Shown here piece after piece: positions 50,110 to 61,534 of a DNA stretch of 64,000 bases. This DNA is from Saxidomus purpurata (Eukaryota; Mollusca; Bivalvia; Venerida; Veneridae). The notes below the pieces were generated by a model. The model saw only the letters and a program-made list of their open reading frames with translations. It ran no database searches and was not told the DNA's origin. The position numbers were made by a program, and so were the translations under genes. Position 1 is the stretch's first letter. Each line of letters starts with the position of its first letter. The stretch lies in NCBI GenBank assembly GCA_022818135.1, contig JAFMSR010000005.1:34544872-34608871 (forward strand). Direction: 5' to 3'.

Positions 50110-50610
50110 GTAACTGTTTTATTTATTATCAAACTGAATAAAATGGCCAACATTTACAAAATTGTGATAGCGGTCCTACTTTCCAGTACGTTTAGTTTTT
50201 GTATGTAAGAGATAAATGGTTTTTCTACGTCCAATCTCGCAGACACATCGATTAAAATCAGCAATGATTCCGTTACTACGTGTATAGCGTCTCCTAAAAC
50301 AGGGAATAGTTTTTCGGTCTATTATTCAAATTGAATTTGAAATGTCGAGATGATTCATTCGTATTTAAATGCTCTATCAGAGCAAGATTAATGTTATCTC
50401 TGTTCACCAGAGAATTATTCTAAGGAAAAGTAATTGTGTGCAAATTTCTAAAGTCACCAGGAGAAATTTTATAATTTTGTTTATCCCCCTGGTTACTAAT
50501 GATATATACCCTAACCAAGCACACTTTCTGAAATGGACCTGTCCGTTTTTCAATTTAGACTGTTCCATTAATTGTTCACAGTGCATATAATGATCAGACT
50601 GTATGGATGT

Positions 50611-50690
50611 GTAGGCTGATCATGATCTGCACTGGTCACAAAGACAAAATCACTTGCCACCAGCAAGTCAAGGTTATAAACAGTAGAACA
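50611..50690 (+). repeat. Dispersed repeat with the word ctgatcatgatctgcactg
   Basis: gtaggctgatcatgatctgc, then actggtcacaaagacaaaatc and an aagtcaaggtt tail; the same family as at 1-125 and 37.28 kb. Confidence 0.6.
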
Positions 50691-50929
50691 CAGTGAGATA
50701 TAGTTGCAAGAATTTACAAGTATCTATGCAAATACCGCTACATTAAAACACGCTTGACGTGTTTAACATCAGTATATTGCATTGCTGCGGACAATACTAT
50801 AATGTTATTAATCAAGTGATTTCATATTGGCCTTGTTATTTGTCCGAGGGTGGTCACTGCCCTGATAATTTTATTATTCAACTTTACAATATTGGCTAAA
50901 AAAACAAGAATATTTTAAAGTGAATCTAA

Positions 50930-51067
50930 CATGTTCATGAGTTATGGATAAGGAAATTCTACCCGAGGGTTGAGATATGTCCAAAATCAAGGCTCTGCTG
51001 AGTTTTATTTGGACGTATCTCAACCCGAGGGTGGGATTTCCTTATCCACAACTCAATGGACATGGTA
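50930..51067. repeat. Long imperfect palindrome
   Basis: gagttatggataaggaaatt then ctacccgagggttgagatatgtcc on the left pairs with ggacgtatctcaacccgagg then gtgggatttccttatcca on the right, around a loop of about 25 bases. Confidence 0.8.
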
Positions 51068-51307
51068 TATTTATTTTCTCATCGTTTAAATCGTATTTTC
51101 ACACAAGAAAGGAGAAATAAGTGCAAGTACAGGATGGGGATGAAAAGATGAAAATCAACTTTTTCTCGAATCTTAATTCAAAACTGCTGTAGATGGATAG
51201 AAAATGATCTAACTAAGAAAATGAATACCAATAACCCTATGTTTATTTAAGAAATAATCTATGGCTTGGAGTGCTTTATCGAAATTGAAGCATTTCCCGG
51301 AGGTGAT

Positions 51308-51361
51308 GTGCCTGGCGGAATAATTCACGAGGGCGAAGCCCAGTGAATTATTCGCAGGCAC
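51308..51361. repeat. Foldback hairpin
   Basis: gtgcctggcggaataattcac pairs with gtgaattattcgcaggcac around the loop gagggcgaagccca. Confidence 0.8.
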
Positions 51362-52084
51362 ATTCCGCATGTCCGAAACTCCGCCTACTTTTCCGAGTGC
51401 TTTATCTATTATGCCTCATTGCTATAGAAATATACCGTAGGCATATTAGAATTCAAAAATAAAAATTTTACAGTCATTTTTCGATAACCCTATGTGAGAT
51501 AAGATTTTCCATCACTGCTAAAAATAGAGATTTTTCTTTCCGGTAAGTGAGAAATAAATGCTCTTGTAACAATAACAGTGTTACTTTTATTTAACTTAGT
51601 AAAATAGGACATCAGCAGGAGTCTAAAAAAAGTCTGCATATCAACTGAAACAAAATGGCGTCGTTTAAAAAAATCTAACGGAAGTGACTTCTCCGTATTG
51701 GCCCTCTCTTTTAAACCAATCAGAATGCTTGAATTCCATATTGGCCCTGCTTTCTCGTATTGGCCCTGCTTTTCTCATATTGGCTCAGTTATGCTTTGTA
51801 TTAGCTCTACCTGTTTCATATCATGTGCGCAATTGATCTAATACAGTGTGTTATATTGTAAAGTTGAATAATAATATTGACTTGTGTATAAGTGTCAAAG
51901 TATTGATTTGTAAGTAATCACTGAACAGAACTGAGTGAGTAGTGTTCAATGAGTATTGTAAAACAAATAAACATGTTTGTATGACACGTTTAAATAATAC
52001 ATAGAATAATGTTTGCGAGAATGCTTACGCGAATTCGAGAAGGTGTAGCCTCCGAGAAATGACTTAATAATTTGAGTAAGCAAG

Positions 52085-52112
52085 ACAGAACAGAACAGAA
52101 CAGAACAGAACA
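52085..52112. repeat. (cagaa)n microsatellite
   Basis: Five to six pure copies of the pentamer cagaa. Confidence 0.9.
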
Positions 52113-52319
52113 TATCTTTTATTTCACCCAGGTATTTAACAATACAACATGGGGTTATGAAAAATATAAACACATTTATTACAATAGTTCCGGTTTCCAA
52201 CAAAAAGAAGAAATATTGGGATAGTTTTACTGGTAGAGAATATTTTGAGTAAGCAGTGCTCTATGTAGATTTTCTATTTTTTATAATGGCACATTTGCTT
52301 TGTTGTCCTTTATAGTAGA

Positions 52320-53690
52320 TAGCATTCACTGAGATATACCGACTGAACATAACCACCTGAATGAGTACTCACTATAAAAAGTGTTCACTGAGATATACCG
52401 ACTGAACATAACCACCTGAATGAGTACTCACTATAAAAAGTGTTCACTGAGATATACCGACTGAACATAACCACCTGAATGAGTACTCACTATAAAAAGT
52501 GTTCACTGAGATATACCGACTGAACATAACCACCTGAATGAGTACTCACTATAAAAAGTGTTCACTGAGATATACCGACTGAACATAACCACCTGAATGA
52601 GTACTCACTATAAAAAGTGTTCACTGAGATATACCGACTGAACATAACCACCTGAGTGAGTATTAGCTTTGAAACAGTACTCACTGAGATATACCGACTG
52701 AACATAACCACCTGAATGAGAACTCACTAAAAACAGTATTCACTGAGATATACCAACTGAACATAACCACCTGAATGAGTATTCACTTAAAACAATATTC
52801 ACTGAGATATACCAACTGAACATAACCACCTGAATGAGTACTCACTTAAAACAGTATTCACTGAGATATACCAACTGAACATAACCACCTGAATGAGTAT
52901 TAGCTTTGAAACAGTACTCACTGAGATATACCAACTGAACATAACCACCTGAATGAGTATTCACTTAAAACAGTATTCACTGAGATATACCAACTGAACA
53001 TAACCACCTGAATGAGTATTAGCTTTGAAACAGTACTCACTGAGATATACCAACTGAACATAACCACCTGAATGAGTACTCACTTAAAACAGTAATCACG
53101 GAGATATACCAACTAAACATAACCACCTGAATGAGTATTAGCTTTGAAACAGTATTCACTGAGATATACCAACTGAACATAACCACCTGAATGAGTATTC
53201 ACTTAAAACAGTATTCACTGAGATGTACCAACTGAACATAACCACCTGAATGAGTATTAGCTTTGAAACAGTATTCACTGATATATACCAACTGAACATA
53301 ACCACCTGAATGAGTACTCACTTAAAACAGTAATCACGGAGATATACCAACTAAACATAACCACCTGTATGAGTACTCGCAAGGAAACAGTATTCACTGA
53401 GATATACCCACTAAACATAACCACCTGAATAAGTATTAGCTTGGAAACAGTACTCACTGAGATATACTCAATGTACATAACTCTGAATAAGTATTAGCTT
53501 GGAAACAGTACTTACTGAGATATACTCAATGTACATAACTCACTGAATAAGTATTCGCTTGGAAACATTACTCACTGAGATATACTCACTGTACATAACT
53601 CACTGAATAAGTATTCGTTTTGGAAACAGTACTCACTGAGATATACTCACGGAACATAACTCCCTGCATGAGTACTCACTAAGAAACAAT
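52320..53690. repeat. Satellite array of 59-bp units, about 23 copies
   Basis: Units contain cactgagatatacc.actgaa then cataaccacctgaatgag. The first five (52381-52675) are essentially identical. Later units alternate two tails, 'attcacttaaaacagt' and 'attagctttgaaacagt', giving a higher-order period of about 118 bp. The last five or six units are diverged (gatatactcaatgtacataact). This gradient, from homogeneous at the left to decayed at the right, is typical of satellite turnover. Confidence 0.9.
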
Positions 53691-53699
53691 ACTTAACAT

Positions 53700-54980
53700 T
53701 ATTTACTATGGCCGATTTAAAACTAAAAAGACAGATAAAAACGGACAGTTGTTGTTGTAATAGTTTTTACGAGATTTTGTGACCAGTATATAAATTGGTT
53801 ATGACTTCAAAGGACTTGCAAATATGCGTGGCGGGTTTGATCACGCACAGGAACATTTGCTTTAAATAATGTTATTTCAATGTTTAATTGGCACACATTT
53901 TTTTAACACATCAATATTTATCAAACAACATGTAAAAGTGGTGTCGTGGCTATATTAATTAAATAATAAATGGCTCGAATTACTTTAAGGATTACTTTGT
54001 GTGCGTAGGCGTAAGTATTTGCTTGTGAAGTGAAAATCATGAACATTTTACCATGCTTATTCCTCGGGGACTATTACTGAAAACAATCGCTCCAGGTATA
54101 ATCCGTGAAAGTTAAACATTAATTCAATTTTTGATTTTCTTGGGACAACTTCGTGCCTAACAGAAGATTTCAATACGTTATATGTGAAAATAAACTTGAA
54201 ATCAATACTCAAGGAAGACGAATTATGTTATTTCTTACACGAACAACAACTAAAGAATTCTCTTTACCACCCATTTCTACTTTTTACATAATTCTTTGCA
54301 TACAATCTATGAAAGGGAAAGGAATTCTATGATAAAACAAAGACACCAGTAACAGTACATGTGGAACTAATTTCAGCTTTGAGTAATAAAGGCAATATGC
54401 AATGTATTTTAAAGCAGACGTTTTTTTCTTCAATTTTATACGACAGCAGACAGTCTGTTTTCGAAAAAAGATACAACAATTAAACTCTCAATCTGTTATA
54501 CTTGTCCGTCTTTCATATTGGACAGTACCAGAAATTTTCAAAAACAAGATCTGTGTTCCTCAAATTACTGTAACTTAAAAGCTTTTAGTAAATTAGATTT
54601 TAAATAACAACATCTGATAGCAGTTACATAACTTTAACATTGACTACACATCCCATAAATTTATTTTTTTTGGAATTAAAAGAGAGGTCGATAAACAATG
54701 AAGCTCTAATAAATGTGAAATACAGTATCGTTTGTCCCTCCATTATTTTAGATTGGGTTAAATATTCTGTTTGAATGATTCAATCAAATACAGATACATT
54801 GTATTTTACATTTTAGCATACGTTGTATAGTTTACCATTTGTTCTGTATAGAATAATGGTCACATGCCACTTCCATACCAGAGTGCCATTAAGACATGCT
54901 AAGATATTCGGTTGAATAAGAGTTTTGGTAAATTCTTGAATATCTACAGGCGCCATTGAAAACATTGCTGTGTTTCTTGT
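53700..54980. other. Intergenic sequence, nothing recognised
   Basis: AT-rich. I looked here for upstream M13 peptidase exons (HExxH motif) and found none. Confidence 0.4.
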
Positions 54981-54983
54981 TAG

Positions 54984-55129
54984 GCAATTTTGAAGAGAGA
55001 AAGTACCGACAAAATGGAGACATTGATGAAATCGTATATCGGTGTTTTAATAACGGTGATATGGACATCGACAATCTTGGTCATACCTTGATTGCAGTCA
55101 CCTCGAGCATGCTAACCCGACATAAAGAC
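54984..55129 (+). pseudogene. Exon-like piece resembling M13 (neprilysin-type) peptidase
   Basis: Bounded by an acceptor (cttgttag) and a good donor (GAC|gtaagt), the piece reads NFEERKYRQNGDIDEIV, then NNGDMDIDNLGHTLIAV and a 14-residue tail. The first part resembles the M13 stretch around 'G-r-x-f/y-d-k-d-G-n-l-x-x-W-W' and the second the 'E-N-I-A-D-x-G-G-l-x-x-A-y' motif. About 40 residues that normally separate them are missing, and the zinc-ligand glutamate of ENIAD is not evident. It is probably an exon relic or a highly divergent, inactive family member. Chance similarity is not excluded. Confidence 0.4.
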
Positions 55130-55134
55130 GTAAG

Positions 55135-58100
55135 TAAACGTCAAAATCGCGATTCGAACGTCAAATTAAAACTGTGTTTTTGATAACGTTAAAACTCAAA
55201 GAATCAATAGTTGTGTACTCATCATTTTTTTCAAAGACGCAATTTCTGTCTGATAATAGTTACCATATTTGTTTCAATATAAAAGTCAAATTGTATTTTT
55301 GTATAAAATCTAAATTGGACTCTAACCATTATGTCGTAGGTGTATTCTATATACGTGTGTACTTTCTTGTTATTTATCATACAAAAGTACCTGAAATATT
55401 TTGAAAATCTTAAACTAAAAATGAGTGTTTGAGGCAATACATTTACTTAAGGATTCTTCTACGCAGTGAGTCAGTCAAGTAAACGCAGTCGTTCCTTGGT
55501 TCAACCATTTCCCAGAATTACACCGCTCATTGTGGGGAGCTGATGCTTTTAATTTTTTCACCTGGTCTTAGAGAGCCTGTTTGTACTAGCTGACCACAGT
55601 CCCCTGTGTTTGTCGTGCTTTTCTTGTACCCTGGCGTTTATCAAGAGAGTTTCTGATACCAAACCTGTATATCACGGATGACGTTATGAGCGTCAAAATG
55701 AGAGGGCGGGACATTTTTCTCCACAACGATATTCCTCTTTGTATTGCGGTTTTCTTCAAATTTACATTGCTTTATTTTCGAAACAATGATTTTATGCCAT
55801 TTCATACATTAGTCAATATCTTACCTATTTCGTACGTTTCAAATACTATGAAAACTAAAATTACGATTTCTGGCGCACATTTTTATTTAGCGGGACATTT
55901 TTTCTCCACACGAAATTTCAGTGATAAAATAAAAACTTTACAGGCAAATTCTACACATTTAAGTTTACGCTTAGAAGACAAATATACTACATGTATTACA
56001 TATTATAAATTGCATACCGTTTAACATTAAATTGAAATAGATTAAAGTACATACCATCTCCGTGTTTATGTTTTCGGAACGTTATTTTAAAGGTCTTATG
56101 CTATTTCGATTAATCCTTACATTAGCATTACTGAATATCCTTTTTAAATATTGTTTTTTTTCCGGTCTGGATGTCATTTCCTGTACTCCATAGGGTCTTT
56201 TTCCGGTCGAAAATACAAGTTGTTTCTGAATATCATTTACAAATATTAAGGAAAATAGATTTTCATGTTACATATTACGCAACGCTATTTTCAGATATTT
56301 CGTTGGTTTCACATCTTGTATATAATTCCAACACAAAAATTTACCATAGGAATCAGACTTTTTTATAATGAACAAATTGATAATATATAAACTGTATGTA
56401 TTTATGTTTCTGAAATAGCACTATGTAAGCTGATACTTTCAAACAGAAGTGTAGTGTATTTTACATTATGCCAGGTTAGCATGAGTTACGTCAGTGTATT
56501 GACATCGTATTAAGTACATTTTCAAACACTATTCGACTGTCGACGCGTGAAAATGTACCTTCGGACATTTTTTACATTTTTCGACAATAATTGATAAAAG
56601 TACCATAAAACTTACATTTTTGTCACCCTTTTTAAATGCAAAACCATTGATAATCAAAGCGCTGTGAGCGCTGAAGGCCTGGGGGCTATAGGTTAACTCC
56701 CCGAAAAACAACTTTTGACCTACGTGTTTTGCGCTGAACCTTACCTAAAGCGCGGGTCGCAATGTGCACAGGACGAATTCAATATATGACACAGAATGAA
56801 TGCTTCACAAATATATGGGTGGCAGGGAAGTTTGTTTTATTATAAAACGTACGTTAAATGAAAAATAATCACATAGTCAACATTATAAATTACTTAAGCC
56901 AATAAAAATAATTCGATCTGCGCTTTGTACAACTTCAAGCGATATGATCTGATGATGTGGATCGAAAATTATTGTGTACCAAGGACAAGACCTTGAAACA
57001 GAAATAAACAAAGCAATACCAGCAATGAAATATAAATACAGTATTGTACAATATGTATAACAGAGTAAACCAAAAATGATTCTGGGTTACCTTGTAGTTG
57101 TAATCGGTGAAACCGTTCACTGGGCCTTGACATGCAGCGTCCTCGACAAATGGCGGGTGATTTTGATCACGTGAGTTCCTTCTCGGGAATGTACGAAAAT
57201 TATATCTTTTTTTTAGAGAAATTTATTTTTAGGTAAATATATATGTAATCGTTAAATAACAAAGTTGTCCATGAAATAACATCGGAAATTTGAAAATCAA
57301 ACTACAAACTCTTATATCGAGCTCCGTACGTTTCCGTAAATTTCCGTAAATATCCGTACTTTTCCGTGATATGCATATGATTATCTTCCGTAATCAGCTA
57401 ACAGCGCATTAATTTCTAAAACGGAAAAAAATGTGTAATGCAGCCCGTAAGCTATTTACTTTTCTGCAATCGTTTGAAGTTGTATGTACTCTTTTTATTT
57501 GTAATATGTTCTTATCATATGCGACATTCAAACAGAAGATTGATCTGGTCTGTCTTGCACTACTTTCGCATAGCGCATGTTTACAGTTGTTATTCGCACA
57601 CAACACAGTTAAATTGTCTGCAGTGTTTAAAATGTGGTATGTAGGTCTCATCCACAAATTCAAGCTAACATATTTGCTCTTATGGACGGACCTTTATAAA
57701 ATTTGCTTCAAATCAAATCAAATGTGGTATGCCAACTTAGGCCTACGGGACTTTCAGTCCCCAGGCAAAAATATGATAGCCACTATATTTTTCAGAAAAC
57801 AGAAACATGCTATTTGCTTCAAAATCCTTTAAGACCATTACTATGGCAACAGCGATTTGGAATGATTCTTTTTTATATTTTGACTATACCTCATGAAAAA
57901 GGCATACCGTGGAAAGAAGACATAATATAGTTCACCAGATATGATATATATTGAAAGCGTATATAATGTTGCAACCAATAGTAAATAATGCTGTTAGGAA
58001 ATGATTACTGGAATAGTTTACTGCCCATGTAAATAGAAGTGAGTTTTGACATCAAATTGTGGTATGTGACATCATTTTTAGAGTGAACAATGACACCTTA

Positions 58101-58420
58101 AGTATACTTTTTCAAAATGTTATAGTTTTCTATGTACTGGACAAAGGTAACTGAAATTTTCCAATATTGATATTGAAATATTGTTTGTTCAAATATGTAA
58201 CAAAGCTAGTTTCCGAGTATTTAGTCCGAAGGCCCATTTTCCTGTGTCGCTGTTCAATTACTACATGTATTTAGAATAAAAGCACTTTAGAGCACTGCGC
58301 GAAGACGTAGCAGCTTATATACATGACGTTTGTCAACGAAGTGACGTACATTTATATGTTTTCGCTATTCCCTTTGTACAAATGAGTACTCATTTTATTC
58401 ATATCACTTTGTTGTTCTTC
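55135..58420. other. Sequence between the two M13-like pieces
   Basis: Mostly AT-rich. Near 57.14 kb there are back-to-back exon-like openings (see findings), and at 57.33-57.37 kb four ttccgta words are clustered. Open frames at 55686-56024 and 57431-57832 show no domain I recognise. Confidence 0.35.
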
Positions 58421-58422
58421 AG

Positions 58423-58503
58423 AATAAACACAGTGATGATCCTACGGCTTTGAATTCTGAGGGCATCTCAAACTCTGAGCAGCTATTTTTAGCCTGGAAA
58501 CAG
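58423..58503 (+). pseudogene. Second exon-like piece resembling M13 peptidase
   Basis: Between an acceptor (ttgttcttcag) and the possible donor CAG|gtggtg lie exactly 27 codons, in phase with the piece at 54984-55129. They end EGISNSEQLFLAWKQ, like the conserved M13 segment 'G-l-s-x-x-Q-L-F-F-l-x-f-A-q' that follows ENIAD by about 35 residues, the same spacing seen if the two pieces are joined. After Gln the frame either stops (GTG GTG TAG) or, through a 51-base intron, continues VTC, reminiscent of the family's 'vWC'. No complete C-terminus follows, so the locus looks dead. Confidence 0.4.
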
Positions 58504-58509
58504 GTGGTG

Positions 58510-59480
58510 TAGAATTTTCTTTGTTTTTATAATTGTATGTGTCTCTATGAACAGGTAACCTGCACAGACTTTGAGAGCAATGGGGAAATACAGATACAAT
58601 TGATTTTTAAAACAATATTTATTCTGAGTTGTTGCTAAATGTGATCAACGCATGGCAGAAGGACCAGAGATAAAGAAAGAAAATGACATACATTGATCAT
58701 TAAACAATTGACTTATATTTTTTTATGTTTTTGATAATAATTTTTAGACAGGTGACAATACATCAAAGACAGAACTGCAACTTTGTTCACAGCTATAATT
58801 GTTCTTACACGGATATGACCAATCAAATTATGATTAGAAAAAGAAGATGGAAATGACAAATGATAATTATTTACGAGACAGTTTACTCATTTATTGTTCA
58901 ACAATAGTACATGAGGAGTAACTCACACGTTCGCCTTAGCAATTATCGTGGTTTTCAGCGAAAGAAGTTGGTCAGCGACGTCTGCTTTCCGAGTGAAAAA
59001 GATTCATGATTGTATAGAGCAAAAATGTTGAAATGCGTTTCCATGTTATCCGAATAAAACGACAAACACCGAGGAGAACAAATAACTTATGTTTCATTCA
59101 CTTCAAAAGATTTGTTATACACATTTTAAATTTTATAATTAAATTATTCCCCTTTCGCGACAATTTAATTCGCGAATAAGAGTGTCTGCTGTCAAAATCC
59201 CGCGAAAATAATGCAAGTTACAGTATATCATTCCTCTACTATTTACCGGTCGTGGTTGTGGTGGTACGAGGTATCTATTGTCATGGAACAAGTTTAATCA
59301 TGTGTATAGCATACAAAATGTTTGTTACATGTACTGATTATACATTGTAATCATTAACATTTGACAAACACAATTTTGACATTCAACATGTTATTTTTCC
59401 TGTTCTACTTTACGCAACAATAGTCGAGACGACAATTACAATGCTGGACATGCTGTATAAACAAGTAACTTTAAAGATGG
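58510..59480. other. Non-coding stretch, nothing recognised
   Basis: AT-rich sequence with no supported exon or element. Confidence 0.4.
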
Positions 59481-59494
59481 TCGGTCAATTTATG

Positions 59495-59927
59495 AAAGCG
59501 ATTGGTAGCTAAATTTAATTTTATAGGATAAGTTTAATTTCTATGTAAACAGAAGTCGCCAAATGTCACAGGTTCGTGGCCGGGACGCAAACCCAGGTCT
59601 CTTCGCTTACAAGGCTGTAAGAGCGATTGCTCTCCCGGCTGAGCTAACAGGCCCTATTTCATAATTCTATAATTAACATTAGCTTGACTGTCACAACATA
59701 TTATGTTGATAGGTATGAACTATTTACGTACTAAGATTATAAAACAAGTCAAGAAAGACTGAAAATCAGTATTTTATTGACCTTTTTCATTCGTTATTAT
59801 CCAATTGAAAGGTGCCTTACAGTGTATTTTTTTCATTTCAAATAATGTTATATTTCATTGACGGTTGAAAAGTTCCAGCTATAAGCGGGCTTAATATGGC
59901 TTAATACGGGTGCGCCGAGAAATACCA
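59495..59927 (-). mobile_element. Inverted-repeat element carrying a tRNA-like segment (copy 2)
   Basis: Shares with copy 1 (2684-3241), in the same order: gcgattggtagcta, the tRNA-like segment, caacatattatgttgata, agtattttattgacct, aaaggtgccttacag, cggttgaaaagttcca, and a terminal gtgcgccgagaaat. The left terminus is worn (gatggtcggtc). It lacks about 100 bp between the tRNA-like part and the body that copy 1 has. Confidence 0.65.
59572..59655 (-). other. tRNA-derived sequence
   Basis: On the minus strand GGGCCTGTTAGCTCAGCCGG (A box) with a pairing D stem (AGCTC/GAGC), and CTGGGTTTGCGTCCCGG (T arm with good pairing). The anticodon region is extended and the acceptor ends do not pair. Confidence 0.6.
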
Positions 59928-60223
59928 TGCACTCACGACAATCACATATGGTAAACACATTTCTGGCTTCTCAAGGTTCACATTATTTTACAATGTATAG
60001 ATAAGCGTGTGGTTGTAACAAATATTTAAATCAAGGTATTTTTGCAGAATGGTTCATTTTGCTCATACTCTTACCATAAGAAAGTTTTGTAAACCCATTT
60101 GCAAATATTTTGCTTGCTTAATACAACTACATGTCTTCGACGGAAAGAACTTCAATGTTTATGTGCACTTTAGCTTATACTAATTTATTTTTAGTTTATG
60201 CTAATTTATTTTAGCTCGATTGT

Positions 60224-60297
60224 GAAGCGAGACTCGAGAGTGACTCGAAAAGCTGTAAGCTTCTTACAGCTTATCGAGTCACTCTCGAGTCCGCTTC
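60224..60297. repeat. Long near-perfect hairpin
   Basis: gaagcgagactcgagagtga then ctcgaaaagctgtaag pairs with cttacagcttatcgag then tcactctcgagtccgcttc, giving arms of about 35 bp with only a few mismatches and a loop of about two bases. Confidence 0.85.
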
Positions 60298-60337
60298 CTG
60301 GAAAAACCAGTTATGGTGTCATATAAAGAGATACGGT

Positions 60338-60412
60338 CGTGACCCCAGTGGGGCTCGAACCCGCAACCTCTGGGATGAGCGGTAGACACCTAAACCTCTA
60401 CACCGCCGCTCG
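60338..60412 (-). other. tRNA-derived sequence
   Basis: On the minus strand GCGGTGTAGAGGTTTAGGTG (A-box region) and GCGGGTTCGAGCCCCACTGG (B box) at tRNA spacing. Acceptor halves do not match, so it is probably SINE-derived. Confidence 0.55.
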
Positions 60413-60419
60413 TTCTGTG

Positions 60420-61530
60420 AAAGAAATACATTACCTTATCTGGGAATATATACAAAGAAATTTCAAGTAACGCAAAAGCGAGGCTGTTGTCAGATAGAAA
60501 AATGTGAAATCTACAGAAAACCACCTCTTTCCCAACATCTTTTTTCTCACTTCGTTATGTGTTATCCGCAACAGTTCCACATTCGGCCGTTACTGTCCAC
60601 CATTTACAGTCACGGTCGCACATTCGACACTCACTGAACTGTATCGTACAATAAAGTCACAAAATCACTGTTTACTCTAAAACAATGTTGACATGCGCCT
60701 TCCTTTCGTATTCAAGTCGTTTCTCCACGAAACAGAGTTGCAAGAGAGCATTTTTACACAATTATTGAAAAATAATAGCGCTTTGATCTAAGGGAAATAA
60801 CTACGTTAGAATGAAAAGAAATATTATTCATACTTGCTCCCTATATCACAATCATTGAAACTAGCGTGGAATAATATTATGACCAAGTTTACGTCTTTCA
60901 ACATTTGAATACTTTCCATGACATATATATTATATATTTGATATAACAGTTCAGCGTTCATGGATATTTTCAATGATAATAAGCATGTATTTTATGATAA
61001 AGCATTCTGGACACATATTTTCATATGACACGATGGTTTCGGTTAAATACCGGACAGTGGAACATACCGAAGTCTGATTTTATAAACTGTCAGTCACAAC
61101 CACTCCTGCTCCTGTCAGCATCAAACGGCCTACAGTCAGTACCTCCCTTGCTCTTGACCTTGAAATCAATGCCTGAAATTTTTTAGTCTAGTTATACATA
61201 CAGACGTACGAAGAAACAGACAGACAGATGTGGTAACTGTCTACTTTTAAGCGTCACTTCGGGAAACAAAGCTAATATTTACTGTTTGAAATGTTATATA
61301 TACATGTATATATATACAGAATTAATACAGAATAATAGTTTCAATGTAAAATATGTAAAAATTAACTTGTGAACCAGTTTGCAAATTTCCACCTAGGTTT
61401 CCATTGTAATGCGTGTATGTGGTCGAACGGTCACATAACTGTCTCATCTTTCCAAAATTTATTTTTCGAAACATAAAATGATTTGTAATTCAATTCTCCC
61501 TATTTCACGACGCCATTTTTATTTTCAATG
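60420..61530. other. Intergenic sequence, nothing recognised
   Basis: AT-rich, no supported gene or element. Confidence 0.4.
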
Positions 61531-61534
61531 AGTA

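Larger units (their letters stand above)
50871..51874. mobile_element. 1-kb inverted-repeat element with internal foldbacks
   Basis: A perfect 22-bp inverted repeat marks the ends (50871-50892 and 51853-51874; core ttattcaactttacaatat). Inside are two foldbacks: a long imperfect palindrome at about 50930-51067 and a hairpin at 51308-51361. Related 'atattggcc' words occur just outside the left end and repeatedly near the right end. No open frame of note, so it is non-autonomous. Confidence 0.65.

Noticed and set aside
53275..53478. 67-residue minus-strand frame with internal repeats
   Set aside because: It is the translation of the 59-bp satellite.
52320..53690. CRISPR-like array
   Set aside because: Units are head-to-tail satellites without unique spacers, in a eukaryotic genome.
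55686..56024. 112-residue plus-strand open frame
   Set aside because: Composition and lack of context fit chance; two similar 'cgggacattttt.tccaca' strings within it suggest repeat content.
57431..57832. 133-residue plus-strand open frame
   Set aside because: Long by chance; no domain recognised, no splice or conservation evidence.
60338..60412. Functional tRNA gene
   Set aside because: A and B boxes are present, but the acceptor stem does not pair; the same holds for the other six tRNA-like sequences.
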